Assembly: GCF_002264395.1 (NCBI RefSeq)
Contig: NZ_NFVA01000065.1
Coordinates: 1 to 39,737, forward strand
Reading direction: 5' to 3'
Length of the DNA stretch: 39,737 nucleotides
Origin: Paenibacillus sp. VTT E-133291
GTDB taxonomy: Bacteria > Bacillota > Bacilli > Paenibacillales > Paenibacillaceae
Shown here piece by piece: positions 25,652-33,738 of the stretch. A program made the translations under genes and the position numbers. Below the pieces are notes generated by a model. It searched no databases. It saw only the letters and a list, made by a program, of their open reading frames with translations, and was not told the origin of the DNA. Within the stretch, counting starts at the first letter, position 1; every line of letters starts with the position of its first letter.

Positions 25652-27522
25652 TTGCTTTTCGCCCATGCATATATATTCCATTCTTCTTTTTATGTTAACT
25701 TGTTAGTAAAGGATATCGAATGGGAGGTCATCCACCTGAGTCATAACAAAGGGAAGCGGTATTTTCCTAGTCCCCCACAAATCATACGAAAAATTAAAAT
25801 TCAAAATCGCTTAACCGTTATCTTCTTAATCGTTTCCGTGATTCCCATCATCTTTATAGGTTTCTATTCCTATACTATCTACTCCAAATCCATTAACAAT
25901 AAATTAAGCAAATCTACCTTTCAGGCTTTGACACTGCTCAATCGAACGATGTTAAGTGAGCTTAATAACTATCAATATCTTGCCGGATCTGTTTCTACCA
26001 ATCCTATTATTCAGGAGCGTTTAACGGCAGCGCCTAATGAACCCGCCCCTAGCAATGCTACTATAAACCACGCTATGGACAATGTGTACAGAACCATTTA
26101 TCCGGGATATGTTCAGAACGTTCGGATCATAGACTCCAAGAACGAACCGATCTATGAACTAGGCTATGATGGCATTCCCAATCCAAAATATGGAGAAATC
26201 ATGAAACAGGTAGATCTTAATGCCCCTTATGACAGTCTTAATTATGTAAAAAGCTATCGTGCTTCCCATACGATTGTCCTGGGGCGTAAAATTTTTGATC
26301 AAGAAGACATTGGCGTTCCATTAGGTTATGTGTTTGTTTTTATCGGCGGGGAGTTATTCTCAAAAGTCATTCTTTCCAGTGTAGACTTAGGAACAGGTTC
26401 TAATCTGCTTATCATGAATAGAGAAGGAATAGTGATGTCCTCGAACCTTAAGAGTACAACACTTGGTGAAGCCTATGATAAAGGTCAACTTTTCAACCAA
26501 ATCAAAGAACAAGAGTCACAGAAGAACCATTCCTTTCAAGGCTTAGTCAATGGCAAAATGCATCAGATCTCCTATATCAATAATAATCAATTAGGCTGGT
26601 ACATGATTTCTACGGTTCCCTTCTCTTATATTAATTCTGAGACAAGTAAAATCACCACGGGACTCCTTATCGTTGTCAGCATCATGTCCTTTGTATCCTA
26701 ATTATCATCGTCTTGTATAAAAGTATCCTGAAGCCTATCAAACAAATTATTGTCTTCTGTAATCAAATTTTTTATGGCAATTTATCCAATCGTATAGAAG
26801 ATCACAGTAACGATGAGATGGGTGTTCTGGCAAATAGGATTAATAGTATGGTCAGCCGGATTGAGCAACTGATAGAGGATCAACAGAAAGATCAAAAGAG
26901 GCAGCGTTCGCTTGAATTACAAATGCTACAATCACAGATTAACCCTCATTTTTTATTCAACACTCTAAATTCCTTGCGATGGCTCGCAATGATTAACCAG
27001 GTTCCCGTGCTAAGTGATGGTATCTCCTCTCTCGCAGAATTACTGCGAAGTACCATCATCGATCAAGATGAGGAAATAACCATCAAACAGGAGCTTAATA
27101 ATCTGGACAATTACTTTGCCATTCAAAAAATACGTTATGCTGATCGATTTGACGTTGAATATGATCTAGATGAATCGGTCTTAGATAGTCTGATCCCTAA
27201 ACTTATTCTGCAGCCGATCGCTGAGAACGCTATCATCCATGGGGTTACGGATATTGGAGGAAAGGTTCTTATTCGCATTAAGGTTTACGCAAAAAATGAA
27301 TACACACTTGTTATAGAAATCATTGATAACGGAAAAGGCTTTGACACGAAAAAATCGGAAAAGGCTGATACCCTGTCCGGTATCGGAATTTCTAATGTAG
27401 CCGATCGCATTAAGCTTCAATATGGTGAGAGCTACGGACTATTCATCACAAGCTTAGTGGGTCAAGGCACCTGTTGCCGCCTGATGATCCCCAAACAAAC
27501 CTACGAAGAAGATAAGGGGTGA
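25652..27522 (+). pseudogene. YesM-type sensor histidine kinase, frameshifted in the second membrane helix
   Basis: The first frame (to a TAA at 26699-26701) encodes a membrane anchor (TVIFLIVSVIPIIFIGFYSY), a dCache-like extracellular sensor, and the start of the second helix. The second frame (from about 26698) continues with LIIIVLYKSILKPIKQI, a HAMP region, the LytS/YesM-type phosphoacceptor motif NPHFLFNTLNSLRW, and the ATPase boxes AENAIIHG and IDNGKGFD. Restoring one base near 26697 would join them without losing a residue. The start is uncertain: ATG 25652 has no RBS, while CTG 25736 has GGGAGG 8 bp upstream. The stop overlaps the response-regulator region. A functional kinase with an assembly error is equally possible. 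Confidence 0.82.
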
Positions 27523-27527
27523 TACTA

Positions 27528-29144
27528 GTGTATCCAATGTATAATGTAATGCTGGTGGATGATGAACCTATTGTAAAAGTCGCGCTCAGAACCATGATTC
27601 CGTGGGAAGAGCTTGGATATATGATCTGTGCTACAGCCTCTGACGGAATTGAAGCTTTAACCCTTGTCGAGAAATTTAATCCCCATATCATCATTACAGA
27701 TCTCAAAATGCCTAATATGGATGGTTTGCAGCTGATAAAAGAACTGAATAACAGAGGGTTTGCAGGAAAAATCCTGGTGGCAAGTAACCACGGGGAGTAT
27801 GAGTTGGTTCGCGAAGCATTAGTTCTTGGCGCTGTAGATTACATGCTTAAGATTAGTATGAAGACTGCGGACCTCATCCAGTTGCTGGAGAAATCCACGC
27901 ACCTAATTCAAGAACAGCTTCAGTCCAAGCAGCAGCTAGAGACACAATCTCAGCTATTGCAACACAATTTAAAGAGTGTAAAAAATGCGATTTTAAAAGA
28001 TTATTTTACCGACCCCTATTATGATATGAACCAGCTTGAACAGCAAGATTCTATAACACTCGCTTTTAGTGAAAATAGCTGCTATTTGTTCTACATTACC
28101 TTTGAGCAAAATAGCGCCAGCCCTAGCGAACGGAAAAATCAACTTTCGGTATCCTTCATTGAAAACATCATCTTAGATATCCTGGAAACCGTAGATCAAT
28201 TCGAAATTATTCAGCTTGAATCGAATGCATTGTTGCTGCTAATCTCCACTGATACCTTAGATAATCAGCAAATTATCCGTACCGACTTTATCCATAGAGT
28301 CATCCAGTTGATCAAAATGTATATTTCCATTACCCCTACCATTGTTTATTCCCAGAACATTAGAGGATACGCTGAGGCGAAAGTAATGCTAGAGCGATGT
28401 AAAGAATCCTTGGAAATCCAATTTTACAACGATATAACGATTATTGATCCCGAGATTGTCCATTTAAATGATACGCTCGATTTCGAAAACGTTCATGAGT
28501 TCTCTACAAATTTAATACAGGCCTGGAAACGCTCCGGCGTTGAAGCCGTTAATCAAGCCATTCATAATTTCCTTGAGACCTGCAGATCGAAACAAATAAA
28601 GCCGGCTGAAGCCAAAACATTCATCGTCAATTGTCTGCACTATCTTCCATTATGCGATGCTCACATTATCGTTGAAGATCCAAAGCTTTTGAAAACAACT
28701 ATTGAGAATATTGCAAATAGTAAGCGAAGTGCTGAGATTCTAACGCAGATGGAGCTTTTATTTCAATTATTCACCCATCAAAAACAACAGATTGTGACTA
28801 CCCATAATAGGGATGTTAAACAAACCATTGATTACATCAATGCAAATTATCAGAAAAAGCTGACCTTATCTCTGATTGCCAAGCAGGTCAACTTAAGTGA
28901 GAACTATCTATCCCGAATCTTTAAAGAAGAAGTCGGCCAAAGTATCATTCATTACATTAATACCGTAAAAATGGAGAAGGCCGCAGAGTTAATTCTAAAG
29001 GGCAACCCTTATGTCAAAGAGATTTCTACGCAAATCGGTATACATGATCAATTTTATTTCACCAGACTTTTCAAGAAGCATTTTGGTGTTAATCCGAGTG
29101 AATATAAAGATTATGTTCAAGCGACGCTTGGCTCAGGAAATTAA
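27528..29144 (+). CDS. YesN-type response regulator with AraC DNA-binding domain
   Basis: A 538-residue response regulator. The receiver domain (about 1-120) begins VMLVDDEPIVK and has the phosphorylatable aspartate in IIITDLKMPNMDG. A long middle region of about 300 residues follows. The C-terminal AraC-type double helix-turn-helix (about 430-535) includes LSLIAKQVNLSENYLSRIFKE and the family ending FTRLFKKHFGVNPSEYK. GTG 27528 is chosen because AAGGGG is properly spaced; the GTG at 27519 lies inside that box. It is co-transcribed with the sensor kinase and probably activates the divergent GH112-ABC operon. Confidence 0.92.
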   Translation: MYPMYNVMLVDDEPIVKVALRTMIPWEELGYMICATASDGIEALTLVEKFNPHIIITDLKMPNMDGLQLIKELNNRGFAGKILVASNHGEYELVREALVLGAVDYMLKISMKTADLIQLLEKSTHLIQEQLQSKQQLETQSQLLQHNLKSVKNAILKDYFTDPYYDMNQLEQQDSITLAFSENSCYLFYITFEQNSASPSERKNQLSVSFIENIILDILETVDQFEIIQLESNALLLLISTDTLDNQQIIRTDFIHRVIQLIKMYISITPTIVYSQNIRGYAEAKVMLERCKESLEIQFYNDITIIDPEIVHLNDTLDFENVHEFSTNLIQAWKRSGVEAVNQAIHNFLETCRSKQIKPAEAKTFIVNCLHYLPLCDAHIIVEDPKLLKTTIENIANSKRSAEILTQMELLFQLFTHQKQQIVTTHNRDVKQTIDYINANYQKKLTLSLIAKQVNLSENYLSRIFKEEVGQSIIHYINTVKMEKAAELILKGNPYVKEISTQIGIHDQFYFTRLFKKHFGVNPSEYKDYVQATLGSGN

Positions 29145-29163
29145 AGATCATTTCTTTTACGAC

Positions 29164-29204
29164 GAAAGGCCATTGCTGTAGATCAGCAATGGCCTCTTTT
29201 TTTG
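29164..29204 (+). terminator. terminator of the two-component operon
   Basis: AAAGGCCATTGCTG and CAGCAATGGCCT form a strong stem followed by T8. It also faces the converging DinB gene. Confidence 0.9.
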
Positions 29205-29206
29205 GT

Positions 29207-29755
29207 TTACATCACTTTCCGAAACAATTCCTTGTTTAATCGCTCCAGCTGCAGAAGATGATGACGATAGTGCATTTCAATAAGCAGGAACCATTCCTCC
29301 GCGCATAGTCCACCGAATCGCGGATGAGATACGGTATTAAGTTTGGACGCTTTTTCAAGAGACGGTTCGACCTCTCTCATTCTTTGGATGACTGATTGTA
29401 ACCCTTGAATTAATTGTTCTTTGCTCTCCGGCTGCTCCGGTGTATATTGGGCAGAAGGCGGAACCTGAATACGAATGGGTGGAAAGCTTCCTTGTGCAAA
29501 TATAGCCGCACCATCCTCGGTTTTCCCTACATGAGATATTAAGGGATCTTGGCTTGGCGCCAGACATTGATCAATATTACGAAGCTGCATATACAGTGCC
29601 GAGTTAATGAGATGTTGAACCATCTGTCCGATGGACCACTCGTTTTCACTTGGCTTTTGCTTCAGCTGTTCCAGATTGAATCGCTCTAATGCATGAATAT
29701 AGTATGTCGCAGTTTCTTCAAAACGTTGTAAGGCTTCTTTAGTTGTAATCATCAT
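29207..29755 (-). CDS. DinB-like (YfiT-type) four-helix protein
   Basis: A 182-residue DinB superfamily protein, a four-helix bundle that usually binds a metal through three histidines. Candidate ligands are in MVQHLINS (about residue 48) and HYRHHLLQLERL (about 161-165); the pattern WSIGQMVQHL is characteristic. Family members include bacillithiol- or mycothiol-dependent transferases, but many have no known role. GGAGCTG precedes ATG 29755. It follows the WYL-regulator gene in the same orientation, separated by a terminator. Confidence 0.85.
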   Translation of the reverse strand: MMITTKEALQRFEETATYYIHALERFNLEQLKQKPSENEWSIGQMVQHLINSALYMQLRNIDQCLAPSQDPLISHVGKTEDGAAIFAQGSFPPIRIQVPPSAQYTPEQPESKEQLIQGLQSVIQRMREVEPSLEKASKLNTVSHPRFGGLCAEEWFLLIEMHYRHHLLQLERLNKELFRKVM

Positions 29756-29792
29756 ATTTCAGCTCCTCTAGTCATTAATTATCCAAGTATAC

Positions 29793-29830
29793 AAAAACGC
29801 TACTGACAGCGTTATGTCAGTAGCGTTTTA
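29793..29830 (-). terminator. terminator overlapping the end of the WYL regulator gene
   Basis: AAAACGCTACTGACA and TGTCAGTAGCGTTTT form a 15-bp stem, followed on the minus strand by a T run. The stem contains the stop codon of the regulator at 29817. Confidence 0.85.
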
Positions 29831-30764
29831 ACATTATTTCCAGCTCGTTTCTAACTTGATGGCGAAAAGATTCCGGCTCTAGCACAACCATGCCGCCTCC
29901 CCAGCCCAGCACCCATTGCAGCAATTCCGCTGGCTCTCGAACTCGAAAAGTAACCAGTAAGCCTTCCGCATGCTCCTCTATAGTTTCAATATAGAAGTTG
30001 TTCGATTCCCTTACCCTATCGGCTATGTCCGAATGGACTAAGATAAGCACATGAACGTTGCGATCATCAGGAGGTTGGTATACCTCCAATTGGAAATCCG
30101 CTGGCAGTATGAATTTATCTTCCAGATCCATAAGCTCCCTCATTCGGGATAACCGGAAATGACGGATGCCTTGACGCAATTCACACCAAGCGACGAGTAC
30201 CCATGATCCTTGATGAAGCACAAGTCCGTAAGGAGCAACCGTACGAATACTTTGACGGTTCCCATCGGCTTCGGCGATTCTTTTGGAATAACGAAATCTT
30301 ATTTTCCTCTCCTCCAATATCGCTCGACGAATGGCTTCCAGACATGCCTTTTCTTGTATTGGTGCTATATCTGCTGCGGATGCAAATAAACGAAAACTTT
30401 TGCGGATCTGTGACGCTTCACTGCGGATGGCTTCTGGAAGGATAGCTTCTATCTTTGCTTTAGAGCTTCTAGCCTTATTGCTATAGTGGGCATCAAACCA
30501 CTGCTCGATAAAGTCAGTCCCGATAAGCAATGTCACTGCTTCGTCCAGCGTGAAACTAACGGGTGGCAGGAAATACCCCTCGATTAAGGAGTAGCCCTGC
30601 CCTGGCGCTCCTATTATGGATACGCCCGCTTCACTCAGTGCCTGAATATCCCGATAGATAGTTCTCACACTCGTTTCAAACGTAGCCGCCAAATCCTCCG
30701 CCCGTAACATTTTATTTCGCTGCAGTTCAAGCACTATAGCTAACAATCGATCCATTTTGTTCAT
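29817..30764 (-). CDS. WYL-domain HTH transcriptional regulator (YafY/DeoR-like)
   Basis: A 315-residue regulator with an N-terminal winged helix (about 1-60: LRAEDLAATFETSVRTIYRDIQ, then GVSIIGAPGQGYSL) and a WYL domain (about 140-215). The WYL core has RKIRFRYSKR, APYGLVLHQGSWVLVAWCEL and FRLSRM. A C-terminal WCX-type extension (about 235-312) follows. WYL proteins sense ligands, often nucleotides or nucleic acid ends, to control transcription; the ligand here is unknown. ATG 30764 is preceded by GAGGGAGC. Confidence 0.9.
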   Translation of the reverse strand: MNKMDRLLAIVLELQRNKMLRAEDLAATFETSVRTIYRDIQALSEAGVSIIGAPGQGYSLIEGYFLPPVSFTLDEAVTLLIGTDFIEQWFDAHYSNKARSSKAKIEAILPEAIRSEASQIRKSFRLFASAADIAPIQEKACLEAIRRAILEERKIRFRYSKRIAEADGNRQSIRTVAPYGLVLHQGSWVLVAWCELRQGIRHFRLSRMRELMDLEDKFILPADFQLEVYQPPDDRNVHVLILVHSDIADRVRESNNFYIETIEEHAEGLLVTFRVREPAELLQWVLGWGGGMVVLEPESFRHQVRNELEIMLKRY

Positions 30765-30833
30765 ACGGCGCTCCCTCTATAAATCCTTTTTATATTAGAT
30801 ATCACAAACATTAATTTCACTTATATCGCTTAA

Positions 30834-30887
30834 AAGGGTATAGTAATATAGGATAAAAACCATTACTTATATAGAGAGTATACCCTT
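30834..30887 (+). promoter_or_regulatory. nested inverted repeats before the F420-ligase-like gene
   Basis: AAGGGTATA (30834-30842) and TATACCCTT (30879-30887) form a perfect 9-bp inverted repeat, with a second pair AGTAAT/ATTACT inside. The element ends five bases before the ribosome site, so it would be part of the leader or an operator over the promoter. Confidence 0.5.
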
Positions 30888-30905
30888 ATAAGAGGAGAGA
30901 TTGTA

Positions 30906-32096
30906 TTGGAAAGAGTAGTTGGAACAGTGGTGCGCGGACTTCGCGGACCCATCATTAACAATGGGGATAACATAGAAGAAATCGTAGTTCAGACCGTATT
31001 GAATGCTGCAACAATCGAGGGTTTTAAGATAGAGGATCGCGACATTGTAACCGTAACAGAATCCATTGTGGCTCGGGCACAAGGAAACTATGCGACCATT
31101 GATAATATTGCTGCTGATATTAAAACAAAATTCGGTGATGAGACTGTGGGTGTTATTTTCCCTATTCTTAGCCGTAACCGGTTTGCTAACTGCTTGCGTG
31201 GAATTGCCAAAGGGGCACAAAAAGTAGTCTTAATGTTAAGCTATCCATCGGATGAAGTAGGCAACCATCTTGTAGACATCGACGAATTAGATGCTAAGGG
31301 TGTCAATCCATGGACGGATGTATTAACTGAGGCTCAGTTCCGTGAACATTTCGGCTATATTAAGCACCCATTCACAGGTGTTGACTATATCGAATATTAT
31401 AAAAGCTTAATTGAAGCTGAAGGTGTGGCTTGTGAAGTCATCTTCTCCAACAATCCGAAAACCATTTTAAACTACACAAAAAATGTATTAACTTGTGATA
31501 TTCACACACGGTTCAGAACCAAACGAATTCTCATGAGCAATGGTGCTGAAAAAGTATTTGGTCTGGATGATGTTCTTACACAATCCATCGATGGCAGCGG
31601 CTTTAACGAAGCTTATGGTCTGCTTGGCTCTAATAAAGCAACAGAAGAAAGCGTAAAGCTATTCCCTAATAACTGCCAACCTATCGTAGATGGTATCCAA
31701 GCAAAAATTAAAGAAATTACAGGTAAAACTGTAGAAGTAATGGTCTATGGCGATGGTGCATTCAAAGATCCGGTCGGTAAAATATGGGAACTGGCAGATC
31801 CAGTTGTATCCCCTGCCTATACTGCAGGACTTGATGGAACGCCAAATGAGGTGAAATTGAAATATTTGGCCGATAACAACTTCTCTCATCTTCGTGGTGA
31901 AGAGCTGAAACAAGCCATTTCTAAATATATCCAGAATAAAAATGAGGATCTGGTTGGTGCGATGGAAGCCCAAGGGACTACACCTCGTAGATTAACGGAC
32001 CTGATTGGTTCATTATCTGATTTGACTTCTGGTAGTGGAGACAAAGGAACACCAATGATTTATATTCAAGGTTACTTCGATAACTATACAAAATAA
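30906..32096 (+). CDS. coenzyme F420-0:L-glutamate ligase-like (CofE-family) protein
   Basis: A 396-residue protein related to the F420-gamma-glutamyl ligase family (CofE), which adds glutamate to F420-0 using GTP in archaea and actinobacteria. The opening VRGLRGPIINNGDNIEEIV, the segment DRDIVTVTESIVARAQGNY and the later VMVYGDGAFKDPVGKIWELADPVVSPA match the family pattern of acidic nucleotide/metal-binding loops (the last given by its ends, VMVYGDGAF and ELADPVV). It is about 140 residues longer than CofE. No other F420 gene (cofC, cofD, fbiC) is in the window. TTG 30906 is the start, with AGAGGAGAG upstream. It has its own terminator. The real substrate is unknown. Confidence 0.75.
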   Translation: MERVVGTVVRGLRGPIINNGDNIEEIVVQTVLNAATIEGFKIEDRDIVTVTESIVARAQGNYATIDNIAADIKTKFGDETVGVIFPILSRNRFANCLRGIAKGAQKVVLMLSYPSDEVGNHLVDIDELDAKGVNPWTDVLTEAQFREHFGYIKHPFTGVDYIEYYKSLIEAEGVACEVIFSNNPKTILNYTKNVLTCDIHTRFRTKRILMSNGAEKVFGLDDVLTQSIDGSGFNEAYGLLGSNKATEESVKLFPNNCQPIVDGIQAKIKEITGKTVEVMVYGDGAFKDPVGKIWELADPVVSPAYTAGLDGTPNEVKLKYLADNNFSHLRGEELKQAISKYIQNKNEDLVGAMEAQGTTPRRLTDLIGSLSDLTSGSGDKGTPMIYIQGYFDNYTK

Positions 32097-32104
32097 TATA
32101 AGTA

Positions 32105-32142
32105 CAAAAAAGGGAGCCTCTTAACGAGAGCTCCCTTTTTTG
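32105..32142. terminator. terminator after the CofE-like gene
   Basis: AAAAAAGGGAGCCTC and GAGAGCTCCCTTTTTT form the stem, with a 5-nt loop and T6. Confidence 0.9.
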
Positions 32143-32160
32143 TACTTTGCGTTTTATAGA

Positions 32161-32345
32161 TTAGGGAATTTCTCCCTAAAATTCAGAGATATCTGATCAT
32201 TAGGCTGACAATTAGGGAATTCCTCCCTATAATTCAACTGATTTGGTCGTGAATTTAGTTATCCCCCGATTTTTAGGGAGGAATTCCCTGATTCGATTCA
32301 TTTAGAGGAATGATCGGCTTTTATTAGGGAGATTTTCCCTAATCT
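32161..32345. repeat. 51-bp-period repeat, third locus
   Basis: TTAGGGA begins at 32161, 32212, 32273 and 32324, spacings of 51, 61 and 51 bp. Each is followed after a few bases by its complement, as in TTAGGGAATTTCTCCCTAA and TTAGGGAGATTTTCCCTAA, giving a small dyad per unit. Sequences between cores are diverged. The gap 32143-32406 holds nothing else that I can see. Confidence 0.8.
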
Positions 32346-32406
32346 AGTCACTGGTATAGATAGAACTAGCCAAGTATATCGATGCACTCGCTTTAAATCA
32401 AAATAA

Positions 32407-32456
32407 ACCTTAAGCCGAGTCGGATGAATATCCGTGCGGTTTAAGGTGTTTTTTTA
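32407..32456. terminator. terminator of the MetE-like gene (bidirectional)
   Basis: ACCTTAA...CCG and CGG...TTAAGGT with an inner CGGAT/ATCCG stem form a long hairpin. T7 follows on the plus strand and TTTATTTT on the minus strand, just past the stop codon of the methyltransferase gene. Confidence 0.75.
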
Positions 32457-32471
32457 ACTTTTTACTTATCC

Positions 32472-33611
32472 TTAATTCCAGATCTCTTCCGCAATCTCTT
32501 TAATATACGCAAGCTTGCGCCATTGCTGCTCCTCTGTCAGGTGGTTACCTTCTTCCGTAGAAGCGAATCCGCATTGCGGGCTCAGGCAAATCCGGTCCAG
32601 ATCAACATATTGCTTTGCTTCTTCAATACGCTTCAGGATATCTTCCTTGCTCTCCAGCTCACCAAATTTGGAAGAGAACAGACCAAGCACGACCTGTTGA
32701 TTGTCTTTTAGGAAGCGCAAAGGTTTGAAATCGCCCGCCCGTTCCGTATCAAACTCCAGATAGTAACCTGAGTAGTTATTGATGTTCAGAAGTGTTTGCG
32801 CGATAGGTTCATAACCTCCGCCTACTCCAGCATAAGTAGAAACATAATTGCCTCGGCATACATGTGTCGTTACAACCAGATCTTCCGGCAGACCGGATAC
32901 TACTTCTTCGTTCAACTTCGCAAGCTCGTTCGCATATTCAGCTACATTCACACCAACCTGATTCATAAATGCTATAAACTGTTCGTCGCACAGAGCTCCC
33001 CACGTGCAATCGTCGATTTGAATGCTGCGGCAGCCCGCTGCATAAAAGGCAAGAATTGACGCTTTGTATGCTTTGGCAATATCCGAAATTAGCTCTTCAC
33101 GATTCGGGTATAATTCATTCGTGCTTTCCTTATTTTCTGCCCGATCCAGCTCAAACAGGAATTGCGCAGCTGCAGGAATCGATTGACGCGCAACAACGCC
33201 CTCGCCTGCAGCGCCTTTTAAGAATTCATAATGCGCTACAAAAGGGTGGCTGCTGTAGCTTATTTTCCCGGTCAATCGGGCTGTTTCTGGTCTCGACTGC
33301 GCGCCGTTAAACTGGTAGCCTTGATCAATAATAGTCCGCTCTACACCATCAAATCCCCAGAAGAAATCGAGGTGCCACCAAGAACGGCGGAATTCGCCGT
33401 CAGTTACAGCTTGAAGGCCTACCTCTTTTTGCTTCTGCACTAGCTTAACGATTTCTTTATTTTCAATTTCCTTCAGCTGCTCAGCGGTAATTTCGCCGTT
33501 TTTGAATTTTGATCTAGCCTCTTTCAACGCTTGAGGGCGCAGGAAGCTGCCAACAATATCATATCGAAATGGAGTAACGGTTCGTTGTTTAGGTTCGGTT
33601 TGAGTGCTCAT
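32472..33611 (-). CDS. MetE C-terminal-like cobalamin-independent methyltransferase (YxjG/YxjH type)
   Basis: A 379-residue protein equivalent to the catalytic half of cobalamin-independent methionine synthase. The zinc ligands are His250 and Cys252 (TTHVCRGNY) and Cys347 (CLSPQCGFAS), with an acidic residue in YLEFDTE. VGSFLRP at the N terminus and AVTDGEFRRSWWHLDF are family hallmarks. Without the N-terminal MetE domain it probably methylates homocysteine or another thiol from a simpler donor than folate. The Bacillus homologues yxjG and yxjH are S-box controlled, but no S-box is visible here. ATG 33611 has ACGAGGAGA upstream. Confidence 0.88.
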   Translation of the reverse strand: MSTQTEPKQRTVTPFRYDIVGSFLRPQALKEARSKFKNGEITAEQLKEIENKEIVKLVQKQKEVGLQAVTDGEFRRSWWHLDFFWGFDGVERTIIDQGYQFNGAQSRPETARLTGKISYSSHPFVAHYEFLKGAAGEGVVARQSIPAAAQFLFELDRAENKESTNELYPNREELISDIAKAYKASILAFYAAGCRSIQIDDCTWGALCDEQFIAFMNQVGVNVAEYANELAKLNEEVVSGLPEDLVVTTHVCRGNYVSTYAGVGGGYEPIAQTLLNINNYSGYYLEFDTERAGDFKPLRFLKDNQQVVLGLFSSKFGELESKEDILKRIEEAKQYVDLDRICLSPQCGFASTEEGNHLTEEQQWRKLAYIKEIAEEIWN

Positions 33612-33650
33612 ATATTAATCTCCTCGTAAAAAATTATTAAAATTAATATA

Positions 33651-33715
33651 GCATATCCGATGGCCTATACCGTTACACCAATGAGTTATGGCAGGTTATA
33701 AGTATTAGCTATACC
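33651..33715 (-). promoter_or_regulatory. paired GGTATA-type dyads before the MetE-like gene
   Basis: Two similar imperfect dyads, each GGTATAG on the minus strand with a partner arm, lie at 33651-33671 and 33694-33715, centres about 43 bp (four helical turns) apart. They look like binding sites for a dimeric regulator of the methyltransferase gene. Confidence 0.4.
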
Positions 33716-33738
33716 TAAAGAATAAACGTTTGTGTAGG

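Noticed and set aside
26685..26715. Programmed ribosomal frameshift in the sensor kinase
   Set aside because: There is no slippery heptamer or downstream structure at the junction, and the family does not use frameshifting.
33612..33738. S-box (SAM riboswitch) for the MetE-like gene
   Set aside because: The gap is too short and the conserved S-box core is absent.
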